Positions 1 through 8,323 of a DNA stretch of 64,000 nt are shown here, piece by piece. Each line of letters opens with the position of its first letter. Position 1 is the stretch's first letter. The stretch lies in assembly GCF_017877055.1 (NCBI RefSeq), contig NZ_JAGIPG010000005.1, positions 310,001-374,000 of the forward strand, given 5' to 3'. Under the pieces are notes generated by a model that worked only from the letters and a program-made list of their open reading frames with translations, had not been told where the DNA came from and made no database searches. The stretch is from Neorhizobium galegae (GTDB taxonomy: Bacteria > Pseudomonadota > Alphaproteobacteria > Rhizobiales > Rhizobiaceae). Position numbers and translations under genes: made by a program.

Positions 1-21
1 CAAAACAACCGAGGTTTTGCC

Positions 22-561
22 ATGCTCATGCTCGGAAGAATGCTCACGATGGCGATGGCGCTGCTTGGCGGGATCTTCTTCTCGCAGGCGCCGGAATTCG
101 CGCAGCAATACCGCCAGCGGATCGGCGGCGCGCTCGATGAGCTGAAGATCCTGATCTCGGAATTCGACGCCCAGGCCAACCACAACGGCCTCGACCGCCA
201 GGAGGCACTCAACATCTACTCCGCTTCGCCGCAGGCCTTCCTGCGCAACCAGGGCGATGCGATGCGGCGGACTTTTTCGCGTTACGAAATGCTCGCCGAG
301 CAGCAGAAGGACCTCACGCTGGCGCCGCCGTTCACCAAGCCTTTTGTGGTGATGCGCAATCCCGATTCGACGACATTTGCGAATGCCTGGCGTGATTTCG
401 TGCCGGGCGTGCCGGTGGATTTCGCCGGCCTCACCTGGGCAGCGGGCGGGCTTTTCTGCGGCTGGCTGGTTGCGGCGCTTCTGGGCGCTGCCCGTCGCGG
501 CGTCGTGCGTTCGGTAAGGCGGCCGAAACGGATGGAGCAGACGTCGACGATTGCGAGATAA
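22..561 (+). CDS. DUF2937 family membrane protein
   Basis: A 179-residue protein of unknown function that matches the DUF2937 family in length and layout. A hydrophobic N-terminal segment (about residues 5-25) is followed by a soluble, Gln-rich central part and a second membrane helix near residues 137-157, with a short basic C-terminal tail. This suggests an inner-membrane protein with its middle domain in the periplasm. The ATG at 22 has a GAGG sequence seven bases upstream; a second in-frame ATG at 28 is also possible. It converges on tRNA-Arg(CCT). The function is not known and the family call is from recognition, not from a search. Confidence 0.75.
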   Translation: MLMLGRMLTMAMALLGGIFFSQAPEFAQQYRQRIGGALDELKILISEFDAQANHNGLDRQEALNIYSASPQAFLRNQGDAMRRTFSRYEMLAEQQKDLTLAPPFTKPFVVMRNPDSTTFANAWRDFVPGVPVDFAGLTWAAGGLFCGWLVAALLGAARRGVVRSVRRPKRMEQTSTIAR

Positions 562-568
562 ACGGGAG

Positions 569-645
569 TGGTGATCCCAGATGGATTCGAACCATCGGCC
601 TCAGGATTAGGAATCCTGCGCTCTATCCTGCTGAGCTATGGGACC
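569..645 (-). tRNA. tRNA-Arg (anticodon CCT)
   Basis: A full cloverleaf is readable on the minus strand. The acceptor stem GGTCCCA pairs with TGGGATC (one G-U pair), the D arm contains TAGCTCAG, the anticodon stem CAGGA/TCCTG encloses loop TTCCTAA (anticodon CCT), and the T arm contains GGTTCGAATCC. The discriminator is A and CCA is encoded. It reads the AGG codon. It lies between two convergent coding genes. Confidence 0.97.
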
Positions 646-663
646 ACGTGAGGAATTCCATAC

Positions 664-699
664 AAAAGGCGAGACGTTTAGCCAAGCCTTTTGTCTCGC
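664..699 (-). terminator. Hairpin downstream of the amidohydrolase, candidate terminator
   Basis: On the minus strand GCGAGAC and GTCTCGC form a 7-bp stem followed by CTTTTGTA, directly after the amidohydrolase stop codon. The same bases also offer a competing 7-bp pairing, AAAAGGC with GCCTTTT, so two exclusive hairpins are possible. The T tract is short, so this is a moderate call. Confidence 0.45.
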
Positions 700-1863
700 T
701 CATTCGGTCAAACGCTGTTCGGCAAGCCGAACCCAATAGGAAATGCCATAGGAAATCGCCTCGTCGTCGAAATCGTAATGCGGGTTATGCAGCGCTGCGC
801 TATCGCCGTTGCCGATGAAGATGAAGGCGCCGGGGCGGCGTTTCAGCATGAAGGCGAAATCCTCGCCGGCCATGGTCGGCTCGACATTGGTGTCGACGTT
901 CGAGGCACCGACCACTTCTGCCGCGACGCCGATCGCGTGATCGGTTTCGAGGTCATGGTTGAAGGTAACCGGGCATTGGCGGTAATAATCGATCTCAGAC
1001 GTGGCGCCATGGGCGCTGACCATGCCTTCGACGATCTGGCGGATACGGTTTTCGGCAAGATCGCGGGTCTCTTCGCTCAGCGTCCGGACCGTGCCCCAGA
1101 GCGTCGCCTGGTCGGGGATGATGTTATACGCCGTGCCGGCGTCGAAGCGCGTCACAGAAATGACGATCGAGTGGACCGGGTCGGCGTTGCGAGCGGCGAT
1201 CGCTTGCAGGCTGCCGACCAGCTGCGAGCCGATGAAGATCGGGTCGATGGTCTTGTGCGGCTGTGCCGCATGGCCGCCGCGGCCCTTGATGATAATGGTG
1301 AAGCGGTCGGGCGCCGCCATGATGCCGCCCTTGCGGATGGCGAACTGGCCGAGCGGGATGCCCGGCATGTTATGCATGCCGTAGACTTCCTCGATGCCGA
1401 ACCGCTCCATCATGCCGTCTTCGACCATCGCCAGCGCACCGGCGCCGCCCTCTTCGGCGGGCTGGAAGATCAGCGCCACGGTGCCGTTGAAATTGCGGGT
1501 TTCCGCGAGGTATTTCGCCGCGCCCAGCAGCATCGACGTGTGCCCGTCATGGCCGCAGGCGTGCATCTTGCCGGGGCTCTTCGAAGCCCAGGGCTTGCCG
1601 GTAATTTCGGTGAGCGGCAGGGCGTCCATGTCGGCGCGCAGCCCGATCGTGCGGCCGCCCGGGCCTTTCCCACGGATGATGCCGACGACGCCGGTGCGGC
1701 CGATGCCGGGCACGACTTCATCGACGCCGAATTCTCTCAGCTTCTGTTCCACGAAGGAGGCGGTGTTCTCGACCTCGTAAAGAATCTCGGGATTTTCATG
1801 AAGGTATCGTCGCCACTCGCTGACTTCGCCCTGGAGTTCGGCGGCTCGGTTCAAAATCGGCAT
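700..1863 (-). CDS. M20 family metal-dependent amidohydrolase (hippurate hydrolase-like)
   Basis: A 387-residue cytosolic peptidase-family M20D enzyme, expected to remove an acyl group from an N-acylated amino acid (hippurate hydrolase/aminoacylase type). The metal-binding motif HACGHDGH starts at residue 101, with Cys103 and His105 as likely ligands; PAEE at 135-138 carries the catalytic glutamate, and His164 (MHNMP) is a further ligand. The dimerisation (lid) domain fills about residues 185-295. Length is normal for the family. It is a single gene, divergent from the carboxypeptidase gene. The substrate cannot be told from sequence; acyl-amino acids, IAA-conjugates or N-acetyl-diaminopimelate are all possible for this family. 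Confidence 0.9.
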   Translation of the reverse strand: MPILNRAAELQGEVSEWRRYLHENPEILYEVENTASFVEQKLREFGVDEVVPGIGRTGVVGIIRGKGPGGRTIGLRADMDALPLTEITGKPWASKSPGKMHACGHDGHTSMLLGAAKYLAETRNFNGTVALIFQPAEEGGAGALAMVEDGMMERFGIEEVYGMHNMPGIPLGQFAIRKGGIMAAPDRFTIIIKGRGGHAAQPHKTIDPIFIGSQLVGSLQAIAARNADPVHSIVISVTRFDAGTAYNIIPDQATLWGTVRTLSEETRDLAENRIRQIVEGMVSAHGATSEIDYYRQCPVTFNHDLETDHAIGVAAEVVGASNVDTNVEPTMAGEDFAFMLKRRPGAFIFIGNGDSAALHNPHYDFDDEAISYGISYWVRLAEQRLTE

Positions 1864-1930
1864 ACTATTCCCTGTTGTTGGCTGGTCACGCGGTTATGAC
1901 AAGTCCTCCCGGCCGGAGTGTGCCTGTCAT

Positions 1931-1947
1931 GATTGACGTAATCAATC
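1931..1947. repeat. Short inverted repeat in a divergent promoter region
   Basis: GATTGA and TCAATC are separated by five bases in the spacer between the divergently transcribed amidohydrolase and carboxypeptidase genes. Its place fits an operator for a dimeric regulator, but no regulator gene lies beside it and no clear -35/-10 pair overlaps it. Function is inferred from position only. Confidence 0.3.
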
Positions 1948-2020
1948 TTCTTTGCCATTGCTTGGCCATATAGAACGCATATGCGCCACACTCGTTAAGC
2001 TGTTCGAACGAGGAACTACA

Positions 2021-3136
2021 TTGCAGATTTTCCGCCTCCGATCCGCCTCCGCCAACCGGCTGATCTGCGCCCTCTCCGCGCTTGCCCTTGTCGCTTCCGC
2101 CGGAACCGCTGCCGCCAATCCGAAGATCGTCGTCGATGCAAAGACCGGCAAAGTGATCGCCCACGAGGAAGCCTTCGTGAAATGGTATCCGGCCTCGCTC
2201 ACCAAGCTGATGACCGCCTATGTGACCTTCAAGGCGCTGAAAACCGGCAAGCTCTCGCTCGAGACGCCGGTCGTTCTGAGCAAGAGGGCGGCGGATCAGC
2301 CGGCGAGTAAGATGTATTTCACCCCCGGCACGACGATGACGATGGACAACGCGCTGAAGATGATGCTCGTCAAGTCGGCCAACGACATGGCGGTTGCGGT
2401 GGCCGAGGCCGTCGGGGGCACGCAGGAACAGTTCGTGGCGATGATGAATGCCCAGGCGAAGGCGCTCGGCATGACTTCGACCCAGTACATCAATCCGCAT
2501 GGCCTGCCGGGCAAGGGGCAGTTCTCGACCGCCCGTGACCTGGCGCTGCTGACATTGAGGCTCAAGCAGGATTTCCCGGAATACCAGGGCTATTTCAAAC
2601 TTGAGGGCATCGATACCGGCTCCAAGCAATATCCCAATTTCAACACCCTGATCGGCCGGTTCGACGGCGCCGACGGCATGAAGACCGGCTTCATCTGCGC
2701 TTCCGGGTTCAACCAGGTCGGTTCCGCGACACGGGACGGCCGTTCGGTGATTTCGGTGGTGCTCGGCTCGGACAGCCTGGCCGGCCGCGCCGACGATACC
2801 GCCAACCTCCTGCAGCAGGGACTGACTTCGACTGCTGCCGGGGGCGTGGGGCTCTCGGCGCTCGCACCCTATGGCGAAACGGCTGATGTCAACGACGTCA
2901 GCGCCGAGATCTGCAACCCCAAGGCTGCCAAGGTGCGCAGCGAAACGCGTGACGATGCGGGCCGCACCATCCAGCATTCGCCCTATATCCATGAAATGGC
3001 CCAGCCGCCGGTCTATACGCCCCTGACCCTGCTTTCCGGCGGCGAGGCTCCCCCGCCGCCGCCCAAGGGGACTAAGAAAACGGTTGCCGTCAATACCGTC
3101 AATGTGCCGATCCCGCAGCCGCGCCCGACATTCTGA
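2021..3136 (+). CDS. D-alanyl-D-alanine carboxypeptidase, peptidase S11 family (penicillin-binding protein)
   Basis: A periplasmic low-molecular-weight penicillin-binding protein (371 residues) that removes the terminal D-Ala from peptidoglycan stem peptides. From the TTG at 2021 the first 32 residues are a typical signal peptide (basic start, hydrophobic core, Ala-rich cleavage site). The three serine-transferase motifs are present: S59-L-T-K62, S119-A-N121 and K221-T-G223. A Pro-rich tail ends the protein. The TTG is chosen because AGGA lies six bases upstream and the signal peptide begins there; an upstream ATG at 1952 would add 23 non-signal residues. A CobW gene follows after 13 bases, which suggests co-transcription. 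Confidence 0.9.
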   Translation: MQIFRLRSASANRLICALSALALVASAGTAAANPKIVVDAKTGKVIAHEEAFVKWYPASLTKLMTAYVTFKALKTGKLSLETPVVLSKRAADQPASKMYFTPGTTMTMDNALKMMLVKSANDMAVAVAEAVGGTQEQFVAMMNAQAKALGMTSTQYINPHGLPGKGQFSTARDLALLTLRLKQDFPEYQGYFKLEGIDTGSKQYPNFNTLIGRFDGADGMKTGFICASGFNQVGSATRDGRSVISVVLGSDSLAGRADDTANLLQQGLTSTAAGGVGLSALAPYGETADVNDVSAEICNPKAAKVRSETRDDAGRTIQHSPYIHEMAQPPVYTPLTLLSGGEAPPPPPKGTKKTVAVNTVNVPIPQPRPTF

Positions 3137-3149
3137 ACGAGAATAGATC

Positions 3150-4325
3150 ATGTCTTCTGCCTCGAGCCGGATTCCGGTTTCCATCCTCACCGGGTTTCTC
3201 GGTGCTGGAAAATCGACCCTGCTGAACCGCATCCTGAAGGATCCGGGCACCAGCGATACGGCCGTGATCATCAACGAGTTCGGCGAGGTCGGGATCGACA
3301 ATTTCCTGGTCGAGGCTTCCGGCGACGCGCTTTTGGAAATCGCCAATGGCTGCCTCTGCTGCACGGTGCGCGGCGAGTTGGTGGATTCGCTCGCCTCGAT
3401 CATGGATGGCATCCAGACCGGCCGGTTGAGGCCGATCCGCCGCATCGTCATCGAAACGACGGGCCTTGCCGACCCGGCGCCAGTCATGCAGTCAGTGATG
3501 GGTAACCCGGTCATCGCGCAGAATTTCGAGCTCGACGGGGTCATCACCGTGGTCGATGCGGTGAACGGCGTCTCCACGCTCGACCGTCATCAGGAGGCAG
3601 TGAAGCAGGTGGCGGTGGCCGACCGGCTGATCATCTCAAAACAGTCAATGGCGGACGCTTCCCAGTTGGCGGCGCTTAAAGACCGGCTCGCAGAACTCAA
3701 TCCTCGGGCGCCGATCGTCGATGGCGACAGCGAACAGGCCGGTACGGCGGCTATTCTCGTGAACGGCCTCTACGACCCGGCGACCAAGATCGCCGACGTG
3801 GACCGCTGGCTGCACGATGAGCTCGCGAATGCCACCGAAGAGCATCATCACCACGATCATGGTCACGACCACCACGATGATCATCACCATGGCCATGAGC
3901 ACCACGGGCATGGCCATCACCACCATCATCATGACGTGAACCGCCATGGTGACGACATCCGCTCCTTCTCGATCATCCATGACGAGCCGATCGATCCGAT
4001 GGCGATCGAGATGTTCATCGACCTTCTACGCTCCGCCCATGGCGAGAAGTTGCTCAGGATGAAGGCGATCGTGGCGCTCTCCGACAACCCGGACCGGCCG
4101 CTGGTGCTGCATGGGGTGCAAAGCGTCTTCCATCCGCCGCAGCGGCTGCCGAAATGGCCTGACGGCTCCGACCGGCGCACCCGCATGGTGCTGATCACCC
4201 AGGGGCTGGAGGAAGCCTTCGTCACGGATCTTTTCGCGGCGTTTACGGGCCAGCCGCGTGTCGACCGGCCGGATCGCGCGGCGCTGGAAGACAATCCACT
4301 CGCCGTTCCCGGTCTTCGGATGTAG
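3150..4325 (+). CDS. CobW/COG0523 family GTP-binding metal chaperone with a His-rich loop
   Basis: A 391-residue G3E-family GTPase. Walker A GFLGAGKS is at residues 15-22 and the family's CxCC metal motif (Cys68, Cys70, Cys71) follows; the CobW C-terminal domain occupies roughly residues 270-375. Between them residues 232-261 contain 21 histidines in 30 positions, a metal-binding loop typical of members that handle zinc (also nickel or cobalt). Known relatives deliver metal to client enzymes or act in zinc limitation. The upstream carboxypeptidase is serine-dependent, so it is not an obvious client. No Zur box was recognised. The CobW name does not imply a role in B12 synthesis, although cobS and cobT lie 8 kb away. 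Confidence 0.9.
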   Translation: MSSASSRIPVSILTGFLGAGKSTLLNRILKDPGTSDTAVIINEFGEVGIDNFLVEASGDALLEIANGCLCCTVRGELVDSLASIMDGIQTGRLRPIRRIVIETTGLADPAPVMQSVMGNPVIAQNFELDGVITVVDAVNGVSTLDRHQEAVKQVAVADRLIISKQSMADASQLAALKDRLAELNPRAPIVDGDSEQAGTAAILVNGLYDPATKIADVDRWLHDELANATEEHHHHDHGHDHHDDHHHGHEHHGHGHHHHHHDVNRHGDDIRSFSIIHDEPIDPMAIEMFIDLLRSAHGEKLLRMKAIVALSDNPDRPLVLHGVQSVFHPPQRLPKWPDGSDRRTRMVLITQGLEEAFVTDLFAAFTGQPRVDRPDRAALEDNPLAVPGLRM

Positions 4326-4331
4326 GCCCGC

Positions 4332-4565
4332 TCAACCCTTGCGGATCAAAAAACGGTGGCCCGTCTCGGTCTTTTCCGAGCGCACCAGTTCGTGGCCTTC
4401 CTGATTGCAGAAATGCGGGATGTCGATGCCGGCCAGAGGATCGGTGGTTTCGATCGCAAGTTCCGTGCCGCTCTCCATGGCTTTCAGCCGGCGGCGCGTC
4501 TTCAGGACGGGCAGGGGACACTTCAGGCCTCTCAGATCGTAGAGGCCTGCGGTCTCAAAGCTCAT
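4332..4565 (-). CDS. TusA/SirA-family sulfurtransferase-like protein
   Basis: A 77-residue cytosolic protein of the TusA/SirA/YedF family, which carries sulfur as a persulfide or acts in redox and regulatory roles. The family signature CPLP begins at Cys16, within the N-terminal beta-alpha segment, and length is typical. No other tus gene is nearby, so a part in tRNA thiolation is not supported by context. Its start codon overlaps the stop of the L,D-transpeptidase gene in an ATGA, so the two are probably translated together. It converges on the CobW gene with a 6-base gap. Confidence 0.88.
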   Translation of the reverse strand: MSFETAGLYDLRGLKCPLPVLKTRRRLKAMESGTELAIETTDPLAGIDIPHFCNQEGHELVRSEKTETGHRFLIRKG

Positions 4566-5848
4566 TCCTGGCTCCAGAACTTCCAGAACGGCTTTTTCTT
4601 TTCTTCGCTGATCGGCGGTGCCGCATAGGCGAGCGGGTTCTGAGCCGGGATCGGAACCGTGGTGGTCGTGCCTTGTGCCGTCGTGACAGTGGGGACCGTG
4701 CCGGTGCTCTGGGCGCCCGCTGCCGGCAGGCGGTCCTGCTTCATGCGATCGGCGGCGGAACCGGCACGGAAGTTCACGGGCGCGGCGGAAGCAAGCACGG
4801 TATTGGCCGGCTTGTTCTGGGAGGCCATCCGCTTTTCCATCATCTCCTGGAACTCCGACTGGCTCAGCAGTTTGCCAGCTTCGAGCGAGGTTCCCGTCGG
4901 CGCATAGGCGATATCGCGGCCCTTGCGCTTGTCGGCGACCACGGCCTTGCGTTCGGCCTCGGTCGGCTCGTACCAGACCTTGCCGTCGAATTTTTCCAGC
5001 GCCGTCTTGTAGGCGACTTCGTAGGTCTTGTCGTAGGATGTCAGCGCCGAGGCGAGTGCCGGCGGCGTCGACATCGGCGGGCAGGCTGCTGCGGCGGCAA
5101 AGGTGCCGTTGCTATCGACCTGCTGGTTGAAGACGTACTTCTTTTCGCAGACGTTGACTTCCGGCGGGCGCTTGGTGACTTCGAAATGATCGTAGCCGGT
5201 CTTCAGCATTTTCCAGAAGTCATAATTCTGGCTGTCGCGGTGGCGCGCCATATTCTCCGCGGTCATGCGGAAGGGAAGGGCCTGGAGCTGCACGGAGGTC
5301 TGGCCGCCCTTGAAGGCGTCGCGGGCGAAGGCGTAGATTTCCAGAACCTGTTCGTCGGTCATCGAATAACAGCCGGACGATGAGCAGGCGCCGTGGATCA
5401 TCAGGTTGGAGCCGGTGCGGCCGTTCGCCTGGTCGAAGCGGTTTGGAAAACCGGTATTGATGGCGAGGTAATATTTGGAATTCGGGTTCAGGTGCGCCGG
5501 CGTCAGGTTGTAGAAGCCTTCCGGAGCCTGGCGATCGCCTTCCTTGACCTTGGGGCCGAGCTTCCCGGACCAGGCGCAGATGTCGTAGCTCTTGATCACC
5601 TCGAAGCGGTTGTCGGCCCTTGCCTTCCAGACTTCCAGCTTGCCCTCTTCCTTGAGGATACGGATCATGATCGGCGATGTGCGCGGCATGTTCTTCTTCT
5701 GCATCTCGGCGAGAATGCTCGAAGGCAGCGGCTGCTCGACCTTGTTCTTGACGCTCTTCAGGTCAATGCTCGCCGAATCGAGCGTGTCGTTGCAGCCCGT
5801 AAGGGCGGTTGCCACGAGGAGAGCGAAAGCGATGTGTTTCAGGCGCAT
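4562..5848 (-). CDS. L,D-transpeptidase family lipoprotein (YkuD domain)
   Basis: A 428-residue exported protein. The N-terminus is a lipoprotein signal with lipobox LTGC (acylated Cys19). The YkuD-type catalytic domain covers about residues 58-180 and ends in the active-site signature H152-GACSSSG-C160, with Cys160 as nucleophile and the SHG/HG histidine before it. Such enzymes make 3-3 peptide cross-links or attach proteins to peptidoglycan; rhizobia use them heavily in polar growth. Residues 180-428 are a poorly conserved, Ala/Thr/Pro-rich extension. The ATG at 5848 is preferred over the one at 5863 because it starts the signal peptide. The YafK subgroup is the likeliest. Confidence 0.87.
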   Translation of the reverse strand: MRLKHIAFALLVATALTGCNDTLDSASIDLKSVKNKVEQPLPSSILAEMQKKNMPRTSPIMIRILKEEGKLEVWKARADNRFEVIKSYDICAWSGKLGPKVKEGDRQAPEGFYNLTPAHLNPNSKYYLAINTGFPNRFDQANGRTGSNLMIHGACSSSGCYSMTDEQVLEIYAFARDAFKGGQTSVQLQALPFRMTAENMARHRDSQNYDFWKMLKTGYDHFEVTKRPPEVNVCEKKYVFNQQVDSNGTFAAAAACPPMSTPPALASALTSYDKTYEVAYKTALEKFDGKVWYEPTEAERKAVVADKRKGRDIAYAPTGTSLEAGKLLSQSEFQEMMEKRMASQNKPANTVLASAAPVNFRAGSAADRMKQDRLPAAGAQSTGTVPTVTTAQGTTTTVPIPAQNPLAYAAPPISEEKKKPFWKFWSQE

Positions 5849-5908
5849 CGGTACGGACCACATAGACTTGGAACGACGAACGAATTCGGTACAGGACTTC
5901 TATGAATA

Positions 5909-5940
5909 AAGCGGTAATCTTTACATATTCTTAACCGCTT
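5909..5940 (-). terminator. Weak hairpin downstream of accA
   Basis: AAGCGGTAA and TTAACCGCTT can pair, with a long 13-base loop; on the minus strand the stem is followed by TTATTC. It sits between the accA stop and the transpeptidase start, where a terminator for accA would be expected. The loop is large and the T tract poor, so this is tentative. Confidence 0.3.
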
Positions 5941-6029
5941 GCGCCGGCCTGTCCAGCAAAACCGCCCGGCACCCAATGTTATCAGCAATATGGCCAAATT
6001 TGGCTATTGGCGTGGCGGAGGCCAGAAGA

Positions 6030-6983
6030 TCAGAGATTGCGGCCGATATCGAGGAATTTCTGCCGGCGTACAGCCCGCACTTCTTCGCCAGACAGCCGCC
6101 CAAGATCTTCCAGCGCCGATGCGATGATCTTGCCCGTCGCGCTGATCACGGTTTCGGGTTCGCGGTGCGCGCCGCCGACTGGTTCGGGAATGATGTCGTC
6201 GATGATACCGAGGCCCTTCAGGTCTTCGGCGGTGATCTTCATGTTGGTCGCAGCTTCGCGGGCGCGGGTCGAATCGCGCCAGAGGATCGATGCCGCGCCT
6301 TCCGGCGAGATGACCGAATAGATCGAATGTTCGAGCATGTAGACGCGGTTGCCGGTGGCGATGGCGATCGCGCCGCCTGAGCCGCCTTCGCCGATCACGA
6401 CCGACACCATCGGTACCTTGAGGCCCAGGCACATTTCGGTCGAGCGGGCGATGGCCTCCGCCTGTCCGCGTTCCTCGGCGCCGACGCCGGGATAGGCGCC
6501 CGCAGTGTCGATCAGGGTGATCACCGGCAGGTGGAAACGGTCGGCCATTTCCATGATGCGGATCGCCTTGCGGTAACCTTCCGGACGCGGGCTGCCGAAA
6601 TTGTGCTTCAGGCGCGTCTTGGTGTCATGGCCCTTTTCCTGGCCGATGACGGCGACGGGCATGCCGTTGAAACGGGCAAGGCCCGCCTGGATGGCGGCAT
6701 CCTCGCCGAAATTGCGGTCGCCGGCGAGCGGCGTGAAATCGGTGAACAGGTGGGCGGAGTAATCGACGAAATGCGGTCGCTGCGGATGGCGCGCGACCTG
6801 CGTTTTTTCCCAGGCGCCGAGCTTGGAATAGATTTCCCGGGTCGCTTCCCTGACCCGGGTTTCCAGCCTGCCGATTTCCTCGGACGTATCAATGCTCTCG
6901 TCTTCCGAGGCGAGCTTTTTCAGCTCGTGAATCTTGCCCTCGAGGTCCGAGATGGGCTTTTCGAAATCGAGATAAGTCTGCAT
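6030..6983 (-). CDS. accA: Acetyl-CoA carboxylase carboxyltransferase subunit alpha
   Basis: The 317-residue alpha subunit of acetyl-CoA carboxylase carboxyltransferase, which with AccD moves the carboxyl group from biotin to acetyl-CoA to give malonyl-CoA, the first committed step of fatty acid synthesis. It has the expected start (MQTYLDFEKPI), a coiled region near residues 10-55, and the crotonase-like core with the glycine-rich oxyanion segment GGSGGAIAI. Full length. It follows xerD on the same strand after a 63-base gap, so the two may share a transcript. accD is not in this window. Confidence 0.97.
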   Translation of the reverse strand: MQTYLDFEKPISDLEGKIHELKKLASEDESIDTSEEIGRLETRVREATREIYSKLGAWEKTQVARHPQRPHFVDYSAHLFTDFTPLAGDRNFGEDAAIQAGLARFNGMPVAVIGQEKGHDTKTRLKHNFGSPRPEGYRKAIRIMEMADRFHLPVITLIDTAGAYPGVGAEERGQAEAIARSTEMCLGLKVPMVSVVIGEGGSGGAIAIATGNRVYMLEHSIYSVISPEGAASILWRDSTRAREAATNMKITAEDLKGLGIIDDIIPEPVGGAHREPETVISATGKIIASALEDLGRLSGEEVRAVRRQKFLDIGRNL

Positions 6984-7046
6984 GAGAGCCGGTTTCCGGT
7001 TGTTTTATCTCAGGAACACGCAGTTCCCATTTTCTGTTTGGGGCTT

Positions 7047-7991
7047 CTATTCCCGGTTTTTGGCCTGTTTTGCAAGAGGGTGGTGTGTTTGAACCAGTTC
7101 CCGCAGCCGTTCTTCCAGTACATGCGTATAAATTTGTGTGGTGGAAATGTCCGAATGGCCGAGCAGTTCCTGCACAACGCGAAGGTCGGCACCGTTCTGT
7201 AGGAGGTGGCTTGCGAAGGCGTGGCGCATCACATGGGGAGAGATTGCGGCGGCTCTAAGTCCGGCGCGGGTGGCCAGTCCCTTGAGGTCGCGGGCAAAGA
7301 CCTGCCTCGGCAAATAGCCCTCCTTGCCGGCCGAGGGAAACAGCCACGGGCTGTCGCCGGTCTTTGCGAGTGCCAGCCGCCGGACCTCGCCATAGGATGC
7401 GACGGCGGCGATTGCCGAGCGGGACAGCGGCACCAGGCGCTCCTTGTTGCCCTTGCCGCGAATGATCAGGAAACGTCCTTCCTGGTCGAGAACCTTGACC
7501 GGCAGCGACACGAGCTCGCTGACGCGCATGCCGGTCGCGTAGAGAAGTTCAAGCAGCGCCAGCATCCTGAGGCGTGCGAGCTGCTCCGGGCCGGGTTCGG
7601 CGGCCTCCTTTGCGGCAAGCTCCAGGAGCCGTGTCACCTCGTTCTCGCTCATGATCTTCGGCAGCGAGCGGCCTTTTTTCGGCGCGTCGAGGATCGTGGT
7701 CGGGTCGTCGCCGCGCAGGCCCTCGGCATAGAGGAATTTGTAGAACTGCCGCATGGCCGACAGTTTTCGCGCCTGGGAGGAGGCCGCAAAGCCTTGGGCG
7801 CCGAGATGGGCGAGATAGGCGGAGAGATTGGCGCTTTGCGCCGTCAGGGCCGAGGTCTTGCTGGCCAGCAGGAAGGATTGCAGGTCTTCGAGGTCGCGTT
7901 CGTAGGAGGACAGCGTATTGCCGGCGGCACCCCGTTCGGCGCTCATCATTTCGAGAAAAGCTTCGATATGGGCTCGGGAAAGGTCGGCCAT
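7047..7991 (-). CDS. xerD: Site-specific tyrosine recombinase XerD
   Basis: A 314-residue tyrosine recombinase. The N-terminal SAM-like core-binding domain is at about residues 3-90 and the catalytic domain at 110-300. All catalytic residues can be read: Arg156 (ATGMR), Lys180, His253 and Arg256 (HVMRHAF), His279 (LGHS) and Tyr288. With XerC it resolves chromosome dimers at dif under FtsK control. The placement upstream of accA is a chromosomal, conserved one, which argues for XerD rather than a phage or integron integrase; XerC versus XerD identity rests on this context. Confidence 0.92.
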   Translation of the reverse strand: MADLSRAHIEAFLEMMSAERGAAGNTLSSYERDLEDLQSFLLASKTSALTAQSANLSAYLAHLGAQGFAASSQARKLSAMRQFYKFLYAEGLRGDDPTTILDAPKKGRSLPKIMSENEVTRLLELAAKEAAEPGPEQLARLRMLALLELLYATGMRVSELVSLPVKVLDQEGRFLIIRGKGNKERLVPLSRSAIAAVASYGEVRRLALAKTGDSPWLFPSAGKEGYLPRQVFARDLKGLATRAGLRAAAISPHVMRHAFASHLLQNGADLRVVQELLGHSDISTTQIYTHVLEERLRELVQTHHPLAKQAKNRE

Positions 7992-8018
7992 GTTTCCTAC
8001 CGTCTTTGTTGCGGCCCG

Positions 8019-8177
8019 TTATTGTTGCGGCGTTGCCGGGTTCAACCGCTCGGACGGAATGCGCACGGTCACGTCGCGCTCGCGCGGATCCACCAGCATG
8101 ACGAGAGCCACCATGCTTCCATAAACGATGCCTGCGATCGCCGCCAGCACGAAGAGGAAACGGAAAAGGGTGGGCAT
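8019..8177 (-). CDS. Small single-helix membrane protein, unknown function
   Basis: A 52-residue reading frame beginning MPTLFRFLFVLAAIAG, with one membrane helix (about residues 4-28) and a short polar, charged C-terminal tail. The start at 8177 is set by a GGAG sequence eight bases upstream; the longer frame to 8345 has no ribosome site and runs into the aroK leader. It lies 27 bases upstream of xerD on the same strand and may be its first cistron. It looks like a conserved rhizobial small protein, but I cannot assign a role. Confidence 0.65.
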   Translation of the reverse strand: MPTLFRFLFVLAAIAGIVYGSMVALVMLVDPRERDVTVRIPSERLNPATPQQ

Positions 8178-8323
8178 AAAGGACTCCCGGAGTTGCGCCG
8201 CAATATATCGATAAAGGTTTACATATCGGCAAGAACAAACAATCCCCCGCATTCTTTGAGGGTTGCGACGGCTTGACGCTGCCGACGCATTTGTCGATAC
8301 CGTTTTTCGAAACGGACCTGACA

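Noticed and set aside
691..1899. 402-residue plus-strand ORF opposite the amidohydrolase
   Set aside because: It is an antisense shadow: the minus frame has full M20 motifs, while this frame is Arg/Asp/Ala-rich with no recognisable domain.
1886..3577. 563-residue minus-strand ORF opposite the carboxypeptidase and CobW genes
   Set aside because: Spans two real genes on the opposite strand and lacks any domain.
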